Positions 11,030 to 22,219 of a stretch of DNA of 64,000 bases are shown here, one piece after another. The notes below the pieces were generated by a model, which worked only from the letters and a program-made list of their open reading frames with translations, searched no databases and had not been told where the DNA came from. This DNA is from Tanypteryx hageni (lineage: Eukaryota > Arthropoda > Insecta > Odonata > Petaluridae): contig CM054113.1 in assembly GCA_028673005.1 (NCBI GenBank), positions 174,885,956 to 174,949,955 of the forward strand, given 5' to 3'. The position numbers and the translations under genes were made by a program. Positions within the stretch are counted from its first letter, which is position 1, and every line of letters starts with the position of its first letter.

Positions 11030-11164
11030 AGTCACGATCCTTTCATTGTGAGACAGGCCGGAAGTGACGAATGCCGGGGGAAGACTTCACGCCAGAATGG
11101 GTCAAGGAGGCTGAGGCGCGCGACCTTGTGGAGTATTTATGGCTACTGAAAACATTTTAAAACG
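11030..11164 (+). other. Candidate exon holding a 29-codon small ORF
   Basis: Bounded by a strong 3' splice site (polypyrimidine tract plus ACAG, ending 11029) and a strong 5' splice site (ACG|GTGAGT at 11164/11165), giving 135 nt. No frame is open across the whole exon. In one frame an ATG at 11071 opens a complete 29-codon ORF ending TAA at 11158-11160. Its product starts MPGEDFTPEWVKEAEARDL and continues as a hydrophobic/acidic helix-like stretch. An in-frame stop lies just upstream. So it could be a 5'-UTR exon with an upstream ORF, a micropeptide gene or chance. I do not recognise the peptide. Confidence 0.3.
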
Positions 11165-12899
11165 GTGAGTGTTGAAATGGGAGGGGACTATGTTGCACAT
11201 TGTTTGAGTCGTTTATCCGTTTTCATTTGACGAATCAGGAGCGATGTAACGTCAGTGATGAAATTCTTTTATAATTTTTGGTAGGATTTTGAACCCAGGA
11301 GCTGCATCTACGCACGTTTTGACCTTCCTTAGTCGATCAGGTTTAGTTTTGCTGGGCTAATCAGGAGAACAAAAATTCTTCAAGAAACATTTCCCTCGTT
11401 CATCAGGTCACAATCATTAATAACACTGTAATAGATATTTCAGGGCGAAGATTTGGAAATTAGGAATTGGCATGTATTTTGACTCGAAACGTGGTCAAAA
11501 TTTCGGAAATATCCAACCGTGCATATAATATTTGCAGGAAATCGGAGAGATATTTTCAGTAGAAAGAGAAAATTATTTCAAACTTTTCTCCTGAGTCCCA
11601 ATCACATCTCCTGAGTCGAAATCACATTTCATCGTATAAATTGGCAACTTTAAAAAATTTAGATTAAACAGAGTGGTTGGGTAGAGAGATTTTATCTTGA
11701 TGCAAGAATGATCATTACATCACAACACCCGAGTAAATTGATTGGCAATAAGCCACCATAATATGTCTCGAAGTCAAACGACAATGAAAAAGTTACACTT
11801 TAGACGATTATTATATTAGAAGAACATTTTCTGTGGAACGCGTTCCATACCTTTCATATGCCCTGAGAACGGCAAACTTTTGAAGCAAGTAACGAAGTCC
11901 TTTGACAGTCACTCCATGTTTACACCAGCAACGGACGTGCCCCTGGAAATTTTACTTGCTCTCGGCCAAGCGGTCACACGGTAACCGAGAATGTGGATCT
12001 GCAAACGGAAATCGTAAGCAGCCAACCTTCGAGACTCATTTGGAAAAATAAATAACGAGCGAAACTATTCGAACTAAAGTTGAGTGGGGCTGGTTCTTGA
12101 CGACAGACCATGCCGGCCATTCGATGCTCCCTATCACCCGACAACAATACGCGACATCGATGTACATGTCGGGGTGAGTAGTTCTCGCTAGTTAATCAGA
12201 AATTGAAAAATCATACAAAGCCATCATTCATTGGTATCAGTTTAATAGTGTTTCACAAACACGGCTGCGCAAGCATGGTTTAATTTTCGTTGATCGTTGA
12301 AAATTTAGAAAAAATTCGTAAAGGCCCGTTTGTCTAACAATTTTGAGATTCCGATAAAAGCTTGAGAGTGATTGAACATATAACGTAGGTTTAATTTTAT
12401 CCTTCAAATAACGCGGGTGTGATCCATGAGTTTTGCCCTCTCTCTTATCTCCATTGGTATCCGAGAACGCTAGTAACCAATTCTTCATTAAATCATTCCA
12501 TTAAGGACTGGATTATTTTTTCTGGCAAAATGGATTATAATACTTATTCATGACAGATAGTTTTGATGGCCATCTTACACTTTCTGCATATTTATGCCAT
12601 TCAATGGAGTACTTGCAAGCAGGGTCAAATAGAGAGTATGCCGACCGCCCCGGGGTCCGCGTTTCGATATCATCGCAAGTATAAGTTTAATGTGGCTGGC
12701 ATTCTACAAACCTTAAATTAAAATCAGATATCTGCAAATCGGAAGCTGTAGACTGAACGTTTTCCACAGTTATATTGAGCGACCATATGGTCACGCTATT
12801 TCTTAATGGGTTGAATTTACTTCCTAAGACCAAAACCATTCCCAATCGTTTCAATAAATCGCATCCATTACGCTGGTTACGCTTCGATTACACACGTTT
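11165..12899. other. No confident feature; weak tRNA-like SINE trace near 11280
   Basis: Minus strand 11345-11282 reads like a tRNA 3' half with CCTGGGTTCAAAATCC, but no convincing box A is present. The rest is AT-rich spacer. A GTGAGT donor-like word at 12174 stands alone. Confidence 0.3.
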
Positions 12900-13590
12900 C
12901 CCTCTCTCTCTTGCGTAGTCGATTTCCCAAGCCCGTTAAATGTCAACCCTATAAATGGGCGCGAAAAAAGCTGAATTCTCCATTTTCGAAAATCCAGTTT
13001 TTTTACAGACGCTCGAAATTGAAATACTTACCGACCGTAACGAAGGTGGCAAAATAGTCCCAATCGCGAGAGACTCAGGCAGAGCCGCATTCCCTTCCAT
13101 GTCAGAAGGGTCGAGCTGCGGCGGATATCGGAATCTCTTCGAGGGTCACGGCCCCCTTATCCGGACTATTAAACGTACACATACATACGCACACACACAC
13201 TTATGTGTGTATGCGACAGCGGGTGCGCGTGCTTGCTACCAAGCGGTGACCACCCTCCCTACAAAAGGGTCACCACCGCTCGTTCTCTCTCTCTCTCTCT
13301 GTCGTTTGTCCTTCCCATGGGATATCGTCGATCGCTTCCTCCTCGTGCTCATTAGCAAACACTGTTCTTGTGTGACATCTCCGTTCCCACGGATGGCGCT
13401 GGCGGCGGCGGTGGTGGCACCCCCTCGCGACCTCCGCGAGACCGAGCGAATCAGGTCACGCGATAGGAGGGGGGTGGAATCGGACGGAGGAGCGCGTTTC
13501 TTTTGTTTCGCATTCGCGCCTTGCGGGTTCGAAGTCTCCTCCTCAACGCCGTGGTGTCATAGGGAGTTTTCTTTGCCGAATAATAAATAA
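12900..13590. promoter_or_regulatory. CpG-rich island with CT and AC microsatellites
   Basis: Contains a (CT)n tract at 12901-12910, an (AC)n tract at 13186-13200 and a (CT)n tract at 13283-13299, then a GGC/GGT-rich, CpG-dense stretch at 13390-13520. A 211-codon plus-strand frame spans it. Its product is low-complexity in the middle, has no domain, and is most simply explained by low stop density in GC-rich DNA. Confidence 0.28.
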
Positions 13591-13652
13591 AAATGAAAGC
13601 AATTTCTATGAGTTTTCACAAATATTAATGCATTTTTAATCCATCAATATAC

Positions 13653-13815
13653 ATGACTGGATGCATGGTTTTCGGTGAACCACCGCATGTGGTGACTTTA
13701 ATGGACAACAGTTTCGTTCCCATTCCAGGGAACATCTTCAGGTCGAAGAAACGAAACTGTTGTCCATTAAAGTCAGCACATGCGGTGGTTCACCGAAAAC
13801 CATGCATCCAGTCAT
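13653..13815. repeat. 66-bp near-perfect hairpin flanked by 15-bp direct repeats
   Basis: The left arm 13653-13718 and right arm 13750-13815 are reverse complements at 65 of 66 positions, separated by a 31-nt loop. The only mismatch is at the GTGGTGAC/GTCAGCAC position. The direct repeat TCCATCAATATACAT occurs at 13640-13654 and again at 13844-13858. No simple-sequence bias, so the fold is not accidental. It may be a recent inverted duplication, a hairpin-RNA precursor or a small foldback element. Confidence 0.9.
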
Positions 13816-13858
13816 CAAACACCGCCAAAGCCTTCGCCACAATTCCATCAATATACAT

Positions 13859-15180
13859 ACCATTTAAAAAATTTCAATGCTGTAGCCTTAGTTGTAGTTT
13901 TAGTGTTAAGATTCAACCTTCCTTCAGGTATGAGCACATCATGTTAATTTCGCTAAATTTCATGTTATGGAAGCACTAACACCTGCTGGGAACGTTGTTG
14001 TTACCATGGGCACGGCCTTAACATTGGTAAAAATTTCACTAACCTGTACAGAGAGAGTATCTCTTCCATGAACTGTTTTTTTAATCATTCTACTAGTTAT
14101 GCAGTTTTTACCATTAAATATCCATTTTCAAAAATTAGTTTCGTTTTTAACAAAAAATATATTTATCCACTATTTATATTCAATCACCATACTGTGTGCT
14201 AGCCGTATTTTGGGAGAAAAACATCAACGGTTTTTCCGCATTATTTTTCGATCATCAATACAACACAAGTACTCATTCTCGTACGGTGATAAACGGAAAA
14301 TAAATCTTGTACCTGGTCAAGTTTTAGAATTGATGCTTTCTTGTAGTTCGCGAATCTTAATAAATGTCCATACTTATATAAATGTTTTCACGCTTAAGTA
14401 AAATATCTTCAGCCTAATTTCTACAGGATGAAAACGCTGGTCTCTCTATCTGTCTCAATGTTTTCGAGTTAAAATGTCAGCGAAAAAAAATCGGAAAATT
14501 CGTGATATTGATATCTCAGGGCACATTACGTCTCCAGCAATGGACGTATTTTGTTCTTCAGTCGATTGAAAATAATTCCTAATCTATGACATTTTAGCAT
14601 TTATAGCGAAAAAGATTGCATGATTATTAAGATTGTGATGCTTGTCCCCCTTATTGCTGTGATGTGCCTGGGACTAGATCGCGGGAATTTCCTCAACTAA
14701 TCTCAAATCCAATTTTATCACATAATGATGTCCTTATCCTTGTTTATAATACGAGCACGCGTTGACATAACTTTATTCCGCAATCTCGTTATTTGAAAAG
14801 TGGTTGAACGTGAGAATTCGGTGATATCACTTTCACTTGACTCGGCCAACGACAATACTCTTGAGATAATGTGAAATGCGGCTATAAATTCTTTTCCTTT
14901 TATGTCACATGCCCTGCTGTTGTCTGAGGGACCGATTCATATCATATTCAGTCTTGAACAGAAAATTAGGACTTATTTTGAAGTGATTGCCCCATTGTGT
15001 GTAGAATTCATAGAAATTATGTCAGTCATTTTGCCTGTGAATGGGAAATAGAACGCATAGGATAAGAATGGTTGAACTACTCATGAGAAATGGGTGATCT
15101 TTCCGGGATTGGAGTCGCAACTCGCCGAAATATACAATTCTCCTTAGTTCCAACACGCACAAATAGAGGGCCGGGAGTCC
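13859..15180. other. No recognisable feature
   Basis: AT-rich spacer. No coding, tRNA or transposon signature recognised. Confidence 0.5.
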
Positions 15181-15253
15181 TCGGAAAAAGTCCTCATAAG
15201 GAATCGAACCGGATGTCGCTTCAGCAGATCATGGTGGGGCCAACACACTAGCC

Positions 15254-17353
15254 CAGTGGTTCTCAACCTTTGGTGCTCGCGGCACACTTTCGACATTCAC
15301 TTTTTTGCGGCACGCTGGAATTAGATTAGAATAAAGAAGAATTTATCATAAAAGTACATATATTTTTTATATTATGCCGCATATGTAATCGACATAATTA
15401 AGTTATGATATCGTAAAACAGAACAAACGGTGAAGTTTTGTTAAAAAATCTATTTTAAAATCTTACTTAATATTACACTTGAGCTTGGCGTCTTCTAGTA
15501 CTTGCACTGATATTAGGACGTATCCGTGATAAGCAGAATCTCATTTAATCTTCAACGCAGTTTACCCGTTCCCTTTTTCAGCATTCAATGTTTGTAAGTG
15601 TCGAGAACCACAACTCACACAGATAGGATGTAAAAAAACTGCAACAAAACAGCCTAAGTTTTTTCGCAATTTCTGAATATCCTTCTCTAACAGAAATCCA
15701 GAAGATATCCAGAGGCAATTCGGCGTGCTTGATTTTCAGAGTGCGATCAGTTAAAAGAGAAGCTAACTCTTCTTCTTCTGAGAGAGTAAAAACACCTAAG
15801 TCAGTTATCTCTGGTTTGAATAAGTTCCTTACCCAGTCGTATTTCTCTGTAATCAAGGATGGAAAGTATCGCTCGATATTGTGCTCTAGTATTGCTAAAT
15901 GCCCCACCACGAGAGCAACAGTTTCTTTCGTACGGGTTTTTGGAATCAGAGGAAACATTTCAAGATTACCTTCTTTAGCTCTCTTTTTCCAGATGACTAT
16001 TTTTCTCTGCAATGCCAGTAGCTTATCCGTAGAAGTCAGAATGTTTTAAATCCGCCCTTCCATGCTGGTGCTCACACTATTTAGATGCCTAAATATTTCT
16101 GCCAAATATGCTAATATGGCGCACCAAAGTTTACAGCTAAGATATTCACAAAAATCACTGTTTCCCCGTTTCATAAAATAGTAACATCTCTTCTTTAAGT
16201 TCGTATTCACGAGCCAACACTCTTCCCCTTGACAGTCATCTTATTTCTGTGTGTAAAACTAAATATTCGTACTGCGAATCCAAAGCATTACAAAGCTGTT
16301 TGAAGAGATCTTGATTTCACAAAATTAACCATCCGACAACTTGGTCTAATACGGACTTCAAGATAACTCCTAATGTCTTTCCAAAAGGAACATCTCTTTG
16401 AAAAAACCTTGGGTAGTTACTGTAGTTGGATTCTATAGTTTTACAAGTGTGACGAAGCCTTTGACAGATCCCAACATAGATGGAGCACCGTCGGTACAAA
16501 TTCTTGCACATGATTTCCTTGAAATTTCCAAACGTTCTAAGTAGGAAGTCAAAGTATCGGAATGTATCTTGACCTCTTGTGTGTTCTGGGAGTTCTCTGC
16601 AGCTAAAAAATTGATTAATTATTTCATTTTCATGAATGAAGCGAACAAATGCTAATAGTTGTGCTTTTCCGCTAATAGCGGTTGACTCGTCAACTTGCAA
16701 AGCAAAATCTGACATTTTAAGCTTATTAGAAACATTTTCCTCTATGTAAGATGACATATCTTCTAACCTTCTTTAAATTATATCATTATAAAGCGAATTT
16801 TGGCAATTCCTTGTTCCGCTTCATCACCGAGCATTGTCCTATCGCACGGCACGCAGGCAAAATAAGTGACTCAGCCATAGTGTGGGGCTTCATTTTTTGA
16901 GTTATGATTTCTGCTACCTGATAAGAAACAGCATGAACTCTATCAGAGACTTAAACGGTTTTTTCGAAGTAACTCGCTTGTTTAGAATGAAGTTCCATCA
17001 ACCTTTTGAAATATTTCAAATCTTTTCCTTCAAGATGTGCATGTTTTGTGATGAAATGTCGCTTCAATTTGCTTGGAACCTTGGCTTCGTTTGGTAGTTT
17101 CTCACCACATACATTGCAGCAGGGCAATCTTTATGTCCACACTAAGAAGAACCCAGACTTAACCGTGCATATACTGCTTACGCGCTTTCCAAAGCAGTGA
17201 TACTTTCGGACTGGATTCAACTAGTCTTAATACTGTGTGTTAGTTTCTTTGTTAAAACTGTGTATATAATCGGTGGAAGCGCAGATTTGCAATCTTTTCT
17301 TCAAAGTCTCACGGCTCACCAGTGTGCCGCGGCACACCGGTTGAAAACCACTG
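15254..17353 (-). mobile_element. hAT transposon (2100 bp), BED-finger/ZBED5-like family
   Basis: Left end CAGTGGTTCTCAACC and right end GGTTGAAAACCACTG are classical hAT terminal inverted repeats. Subterminal 'gcggcacac' motifs are also mirrored. Target duplications are CACTAGCC (15246-15253) and CTCTAGCC (17354-17361), 7 of 8 identical. The interior encodes a decayed transposase on the minus strand. The near-full-length structure marks it as a formerly autonomous copy, now dead. Confidence 0.85.
15578..17205 (-). pseudogene. hAT transposase pseudogene (BED finger to dimerisation domain)
   Basis: Minus-strand fragments in several frames follow family order. First comes a BED-type zinc finger, CNVCGEK then LKRHFITKHAH (about 17125-17050). 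Next is the N-terminal segment with KPHTMAESLILPAC (about 16890). The RNase H-like core start is FALQVDESTAISGKAQLLAF (16710-16640), where the DES Asp is the expected first catalytic residue. The C-terminal hAT dimerisation region is LSEEEELASLLTDRTLKIKH followed by PLDIFWI (15790-15680). Family members (ZBED5/ZBED8-like hAT) run about 600 residues. Here at least two frameshifts and several stops break the frame, and part of the central insertion domain seems missing. Confidence 0.8.
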
Positions 17354-17608
17354 CTCTAGCCGCTACACCACCGGCTCCCCCACAATTTGAGAGAGTGCGC
17401 GTGTGTTGAGTTGCATAAAGCAGGCGCGTTTCATAGAGCAAGCGTCTCCAAATTAGAGCTCACAGGCCACACCCGGAGTGATTTCATCCAAACCACCTAA
17501 TCCGTTGTCCTTTCATTTAAAGATGCATATTTGGCATACGGATGTGTGCCGTTATAAATTACAACTGAAGCCTAAACTTTATTTTTCGAGCCGGGGTACT
17601 GACAAGTA

Positions 17609-17845
17609 GTGTGCATAAGTTTAAGACCACCTTAGTTTTTCTGCAAAATTTAAAAGTTTTGGTTGTGGTAAAGGAATTTATCATAGAGAAGTGAAACAAA
17701 CTATGTATTACCTGGTTTTGTACACTTTCCAATTTATATGCTGAGGTAGTTTTTAAAATATACAATCAACAATTATTCCCATTAAATATTTATCTTGTAT
17801 TGGAGTACCTGTGCAAAAGTTTAAGACAACACTGCAATTTAGTTT
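17609..17845 (+). repeat. Left IR/DR of the Tc1 element
   Basis: Outer repeat at 17609-17640 and inner repeat at 17813-17832 share the TTTAAGAC core. The remainder, including CCCATTAAATATTTATCTTG, is mirrored in the right end. Confidence 0.85.
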
Positions 17846-17984
17846 AAGTTAGTTTTCCCAAGCTCCACCAGATTGCATCTTAAGTGAAAAAATTGTAGTA
17901 CCATCTTGTATTTCATACAGGAACTGCTTTGAGCATGTTACAGTTACCAAGAGAACCGGAAAGACCAAAAAAGGTTTCCCCGAG

Positions 17985-18760
17985 GGTAAAAAGGGTCTTA
18001 GTGCGTCTGGAAAAAAGAACTGAAGCATTAGCAGTAGCGAACTGGTCAAACAGTTGGAATGCTCTACAGGAATTGATGTTTCTGCAGCAAATATAAGGAA
18101 AATCTTGTGTTCAGAAAATTTGAAGGGCCGAACAGCAGTAAAGAAGCTCCTTACCAGCTAACGCAATGCCAAGGCGAGGGTAGAATTGTGTCGGGAGCGG
18201 GCTCATTGGGGTGTAGCCGAGAGAAGAAGGTGCTATTTTCTGAAGAAAGTGCCTTTGAATCATTCCCAAATCGTAGAAAAACCGTGAGAAGACTTCCAAG
18301 TGAGAAATAACACAGGGATTCTGTGCAACCACAGATGCAAGCCGGGGGCGGTAAAGTGATTGTGTGGAGAGGTATGTTATGGCATGGATATAAAAATCTC
18401 CATATCATGACTGAACCAGTGAACCAAGATTCCTACATCATAATTCTTTAAGAAAACATGGTCCCTTTCATGGAAGATGAAATGTCTCTCCGTGGGGTCA
18501 TTTTCCAGCAGGACAATGCTCGTCCCCATGTAGAAAGGCGAACCAAGGCCTGGTTTGCTGAGTAAAATATTGCTGTCATACCTTGGCCTGCATCTACTCC
18601 AGATCTCAATCAAATAGAGAACATTTGGAAAGTTCTGGGTGATCGAGTTGGTAAAGAAAGACCAACATCTGTGCAACAACTACAGAATTGATTGTACCAA
18701 ATATGGAGAAATCTCCCTATCGAGCTGGCACAACATCTAATTTCCTCTCTACCAATGTGC
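17985..18760 (+). pseudogene. Tc1-type transposase pseudogene (D34E)
   Basis: Plus-strand segments in shifting frames match Tc1 transposase order. First is a helix-turn-helix region containing LVKQLECSTGIDVSAANIRK (about 18036-18095). The catalytic core then includes GVIFQQDNARPHVERR (about 18498-18545), holding the second Asp, and STPDLNQIENIWKVL (about 18592-18638), holding the Glu. The count from that Asp to that Glu is 34 residues (one position now a stop), as in Tc1 elements. Stops, frameshifts and a poorly readable segment at 18170-18330 that includes the first Asp region make it inactive. Intact relatives are about 340 residues. Confidence 0.8.
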
Positions 18761-19111
18761 AACAAGCACTGCATACGTGCGCGAGGCTATTTTTTTAAAA
18801 CTTGATTTATTATTTTCGGTCTCTTAAGTCAAGCATGAACTTTTTTGGACTGTTGGACCTTTTTTACAAGTGCAGGGAATTGTTATGGCATTGATGTGCA
18901 GTGTATTTTTATTGATAGTATAACTCTTGGTTTTTTGGCAATAAAAATTTTAAAAATTGCTTTCTATCATTCTAGTTGTATTATAAATGAAAGAAAAGTG
19001 TTTCAAGCCATACTAATAACTTTAATTATAGCATATACCTATCTATGACAACTTTTTATTGATAAAATTTTCAGAGAAAATATTGTAGTAAATGTTCCTC
19101 TGTCACATTCT

Positions 19112-19331
19112 TGCTTGGTCTTAAACTTTTTCACAGGCACTCCAATACAAGATAAATATATAATGGGAATAATTGTTGATTATATATTAAAAAACTGTCT
19201 CAGCATATAAATTGAAAAGTGTACAAATCCAGGGAATAGTTTTTTCTCTTCTCTTTGAGCGACTCCTACACCACAACCAAAAACTTGTAAATTTTGCAGA
19301 AAAACTAAGGCGGTCTTAAGCTTATGCGCAC
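19112..19331 (-). repeat. Right IR/DR of the Tc1 element
   Basis: Inverted copy of 17609-17845. Inner direct-repeat unit at about 19117-19135 and outer unit at about 19305-19331. Similarity is about 85% by eye, indicating an old insertion. Confidence 0.85.
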
Positions 19332-19352
19332 TACTGAAATATGCTTTGTTGA

Positions 19353-20352
19353 TTTTTAGTGCTTTTCGTCATTGTTGAAAAGTACTATTATCTTCGTGAT
19401 GTCCGTCCGTCCATCCGTCCGTACGCATATCAGGGAAGAATTGGCTGAACCGATTTCAACCAAATTTGATACTTAAAATACTCACATAAAATAATGACCA
19501 AAGTGACATATTTGAACCGGAATGACTCTGGAGGGGTGCCACAATAGTAAAGTTTAACTTTTCGGTAATTGTGAATTTGGAAGGAATTGATGGAACCGAT
19601 TAGGGAAATTTTGTATTAAGGAGGTGTGTAACATAGAAAAATAAAATCAATATGTTTTGTGCAGATATAGAAATCAGGGCTGCCACAATCAAAGTAATAA
19701 AAATTCTTTTACACATATTTGTGTTGAAATTTCAAAATAAATTTTAACGAAATTTAGTATTTATAATGTCACATATATACTAAACTATAATAGCATATTT
19801 GGACCGGATCAGCCAAACAGTGGTGCCACCATTTCAAATTAAACTATTTCAGTAATAATGGATTTGGAAGGAATTGGCTGGACGGATTTCAATTACATTT
19901 TCCATATAAGATTCGTACAACATAACATAATGAAATCAAGATGTTTAAAGCGGAGCTGAAGAGCAGGGCTATCACAGTAAAAAGTTAAATGATATTTCTT
20001 TTACACGTATTTATAGAGAACTGTCCGCATGGATGTTAACCCATTATGTTATATATAATCTTTATATAAATAAATATTATATTTCAACCGTGTCGACTAA
20101 ACAGGGCTATCACAATATCAAGGTTAGAATTTTTCGGTAACTATGAATTTGAAAGGCATTGGCTGAACGGATTTAAAAGAAATTTCGTTTGTAGGGCGAG
20201 TATAAAATGGGAAAACGAAATGAATATATTTAGAATGAATCTAAAATGCCACAATATAAGGAAAAATAATTTTCTGATTAGTATACGATTATACTAGGGC
20301 GAATCTGACAAAAAGCGCTTCTGTACCATGGGAAACCTGTGTACACCCCTAC
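19353..20352 (+). mobile_element. Helentron/HINE-like non-autonomous element, copy 1
   Basis: Starts TTTTTAGTGCTTTTCGTCA just after the Tc1 element and ends at a GGGAAACC hairpin near 20329-20352. A subterminal inverted repeat pairs AGTGCTTTTCGTCA (start) with the complement AGCGCTTTTTGTCA (near 20300). The body repeats 'ggctgaaccgatttcaa'-type phrases three times at ~350-bp intervals. 5' T-run start, subterminal inverted repeats and a 3' hairpin are features of Helentron-derived elements (DINE-1/HINE type). Family assignment is inference. Confidence 0.45.
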
Positions 20353-22063
20353 TTTTTAGTGCTTTTCGTCATTGCTGAAAAGCACTTATCTTCGTGATGT
20401 CCGTCCGTGCGCATATATCAGGGAAGAATTTGCTCAACCGATTTCAATCAAATTTGATACATAGAATCTTTACATAAATTTAGTATCAAAATGACATATT
20501 CCGGTCAGATCTACTCATCAGGGCTGCCACAATTTCAAAATGAAACTTTTCGGTAATAATGAATTTGGAAGGGATTGGCTCAACCGATTTCAGCGAAATT
20601 TTGTATGAAGAAGGTGTGCAACATTAAAGAATAAAATCAATATTTTAATTAGATATAGAAATCAGGGCTGCCACAATACAAGCAATAAAAAAAACTATAT
20701 ATGTATTTGTGTTGAACTGTTTCCATCAATTTTAACCAAATTTAAAATATTTAATGTACACATATATACAAAACAATAATAGCATATTTGGACCGGATAA
20801 ATTAAACAGGGGTTCCACAATTACAAATTTAACTTTTTCAGTAATTATGGATTTGGAAGGAATTTGCATAACGGATGTCAATTAAATATATATATATATA
20901 TATATACTAGTAGTTGGCGCTTGCATTCTGCAAGCATATCATCTCAACAAAAAAACATTCATTTTTCATATTTCATCACTACAAATATTTTTTTAATTCT
21001 AAATATTTTACCTCCGGAGCGATTTTCGTTTTTCCCTTATGTAAAAATAATAGATTAAAACAATCCCAAAACTTTGCAATTTTAAGAATTTTACACTTTC
21101 TCTATTATGGGGTATCCTCCCCCTCCTCCTCTGTAAGAAACGTCTATATATAATGACTAGTAGAAGGTGCTTGCATACTGCAAGCATTTCATCTCACCTT
21201 GAAAAAACATTAATTTTTCAGAGAGATATTTAATCATGAGAAATATTTATTTAATTCTAAAGATATCTCCTCTGGACCGGTTTTCGTTTTTTCATTATGG
21301 AACCATAATGGAGTAAAACAATCACTAATTTTTGCAATTTTAGGAATATTATACTTTTTCCATGTTGGGTTAATAATGCCACACATTTCTGCCAAATTTT
21401 AAAATTATAGCACAATTAAAAGTGAAATAACATTTATCTAATTGTTTAAATTTAAATAATTTTTAACGGGCGCAATAACGATTTCATGGATGCAATGAAA
21501 TGTTTATTCGTTTATATGTATATTAAACTCTAAATAATTTAAAAATTTCAGCTCCCTAACTTGCAGAGAAGTGTCTAAACATTTACCTATTTGTTTAAAC
21601 TTTAGGAATTTTTATCTGCCAAACAAATTAAAATATCAAAATTTCTTTAATCCCTATTTCGTTTTTTTACAAATCCTGCCTCTAAAAAATTTCAGCGCCG
21701 TAGCACATTCGGAGATACATAAACCTTGAAATTTTTTTAAACAATTGCGAATTTTTAGCGGCCGCATTGTCGCACTTTTTCAAGATTTTCGTTTTTATGG
21801 TCGGTTTTGCACAAAATACTACCTAAGAAAAAAATTTCGAATCTCCAGCTCATCTGGAAGTGCCTAAACATTAGTATCCTCCTATATGTATGTTATATGT
21901 ATGTATGTTATATCCTCCTCTGTAAGGATCGTCTATATGTAATGATGATTTTTGCATACATAATTTTCTGATTTCGAAGCATATAGAATAGTTTATGATT
22001 ATACTATGGCGAATTTGACAAAAAACACTTCTGTACCACGGGAAACCCGTGTGTATCCCTACT
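20353..22063 (+). mobile_element. Helentron/HINE-like element, copy 2, in tandem with copy 1
   Basis: It begins with the same TTTTTAGTGCTTTTCGTCA directly after the end of copy 1. It ends with the same hairpin (CACGGGAAACCCGTG) near 22035-22063. The subterminal repeat pair is again visible (AGTGTTTTTTGTCA on the complement near 22018-22031). It is longer than copy 1 because a (TA)n tract at 20885-20905 is followed by a duplicated ~240-bp segment. Non-coding. Confidence 0.45.
20905..21400. repeat. Internal ~245-bp tandem duplication
   Basis: The segment starting ACTAGTAGTTGGCGCTTGC (20905) recurs starting ACTAGTAGAAGGTGCTTGC (21155). They share 'attctgcaagcat', 'atttcatc', 'cctccggagcgattttcgttttt' versus 'cctctggaccggttttcgttttt', and 'ttgcaatttta'. 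The copies are clearly homologous and diverged. A partial third echo (GTATCCTCC..CGTCTATATGTAATGA) appears at 21866-21945. Confidence 0.6.
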
Positions 22064-22219
22064 TGTTCAAATGATATAATATTTAAAGGTTAAACAAAAA
22101 TTTATCAGTTTTGTTACCTCTGCAGTGCATTGCAGCCATGTCTCACAATCAGTTTTATTGATCAATTATGACTTTACTTCAACAGAGAACTACTGAGCTC
22201 GTCTTATGGCTGAAAAAAA

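Larger units (their letters stand above)
15181..17390 (-). repeat. tRNA-derived SINE interrupted by the 2.1-kb hAT element
   Basis: On the minus strand, 17385-17362 reads GGAGCCGGTGGTGTAGCGGC and joins across the hAT to 15245-15190, which contains the box B-like CCGGTTCGATTCC. Together they make a tRNA-like head with box A and box B at normal spacing. The hAT target duplication lies in the D-arm/box A region. The SINE tail beyond 15181 is not defined. Confidence 0.5.
17609..19331 (+). mobile_element. Tc1/mariner transposon with IR/DR ends (1723 bp)
   Basis: Inverted terminal repeats begin GTGTGCATAAGTTTAAGACC and, on the right end, GTGCGCATAAGCTTAAGACC. Both sides are flanked by the TA dinucleotide typical of the superfamily (17607-17608 and 19332-19333). 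The inverted repeats are about 230 bp long. Each contains a second inner copy of the motif (GTGCAAAAGTTTAAGAC at 17813 and its mirror near 19117-19135), the Sleeping Beauty-like IR/DR arrangement. Confidence 0.88.

Noticed and set aside
12955..13590. 211-codon plus-strand open frame
   Set aside because: Runs through AC and CT microsatellites and CpG-rich DNA with no recognisable domain.
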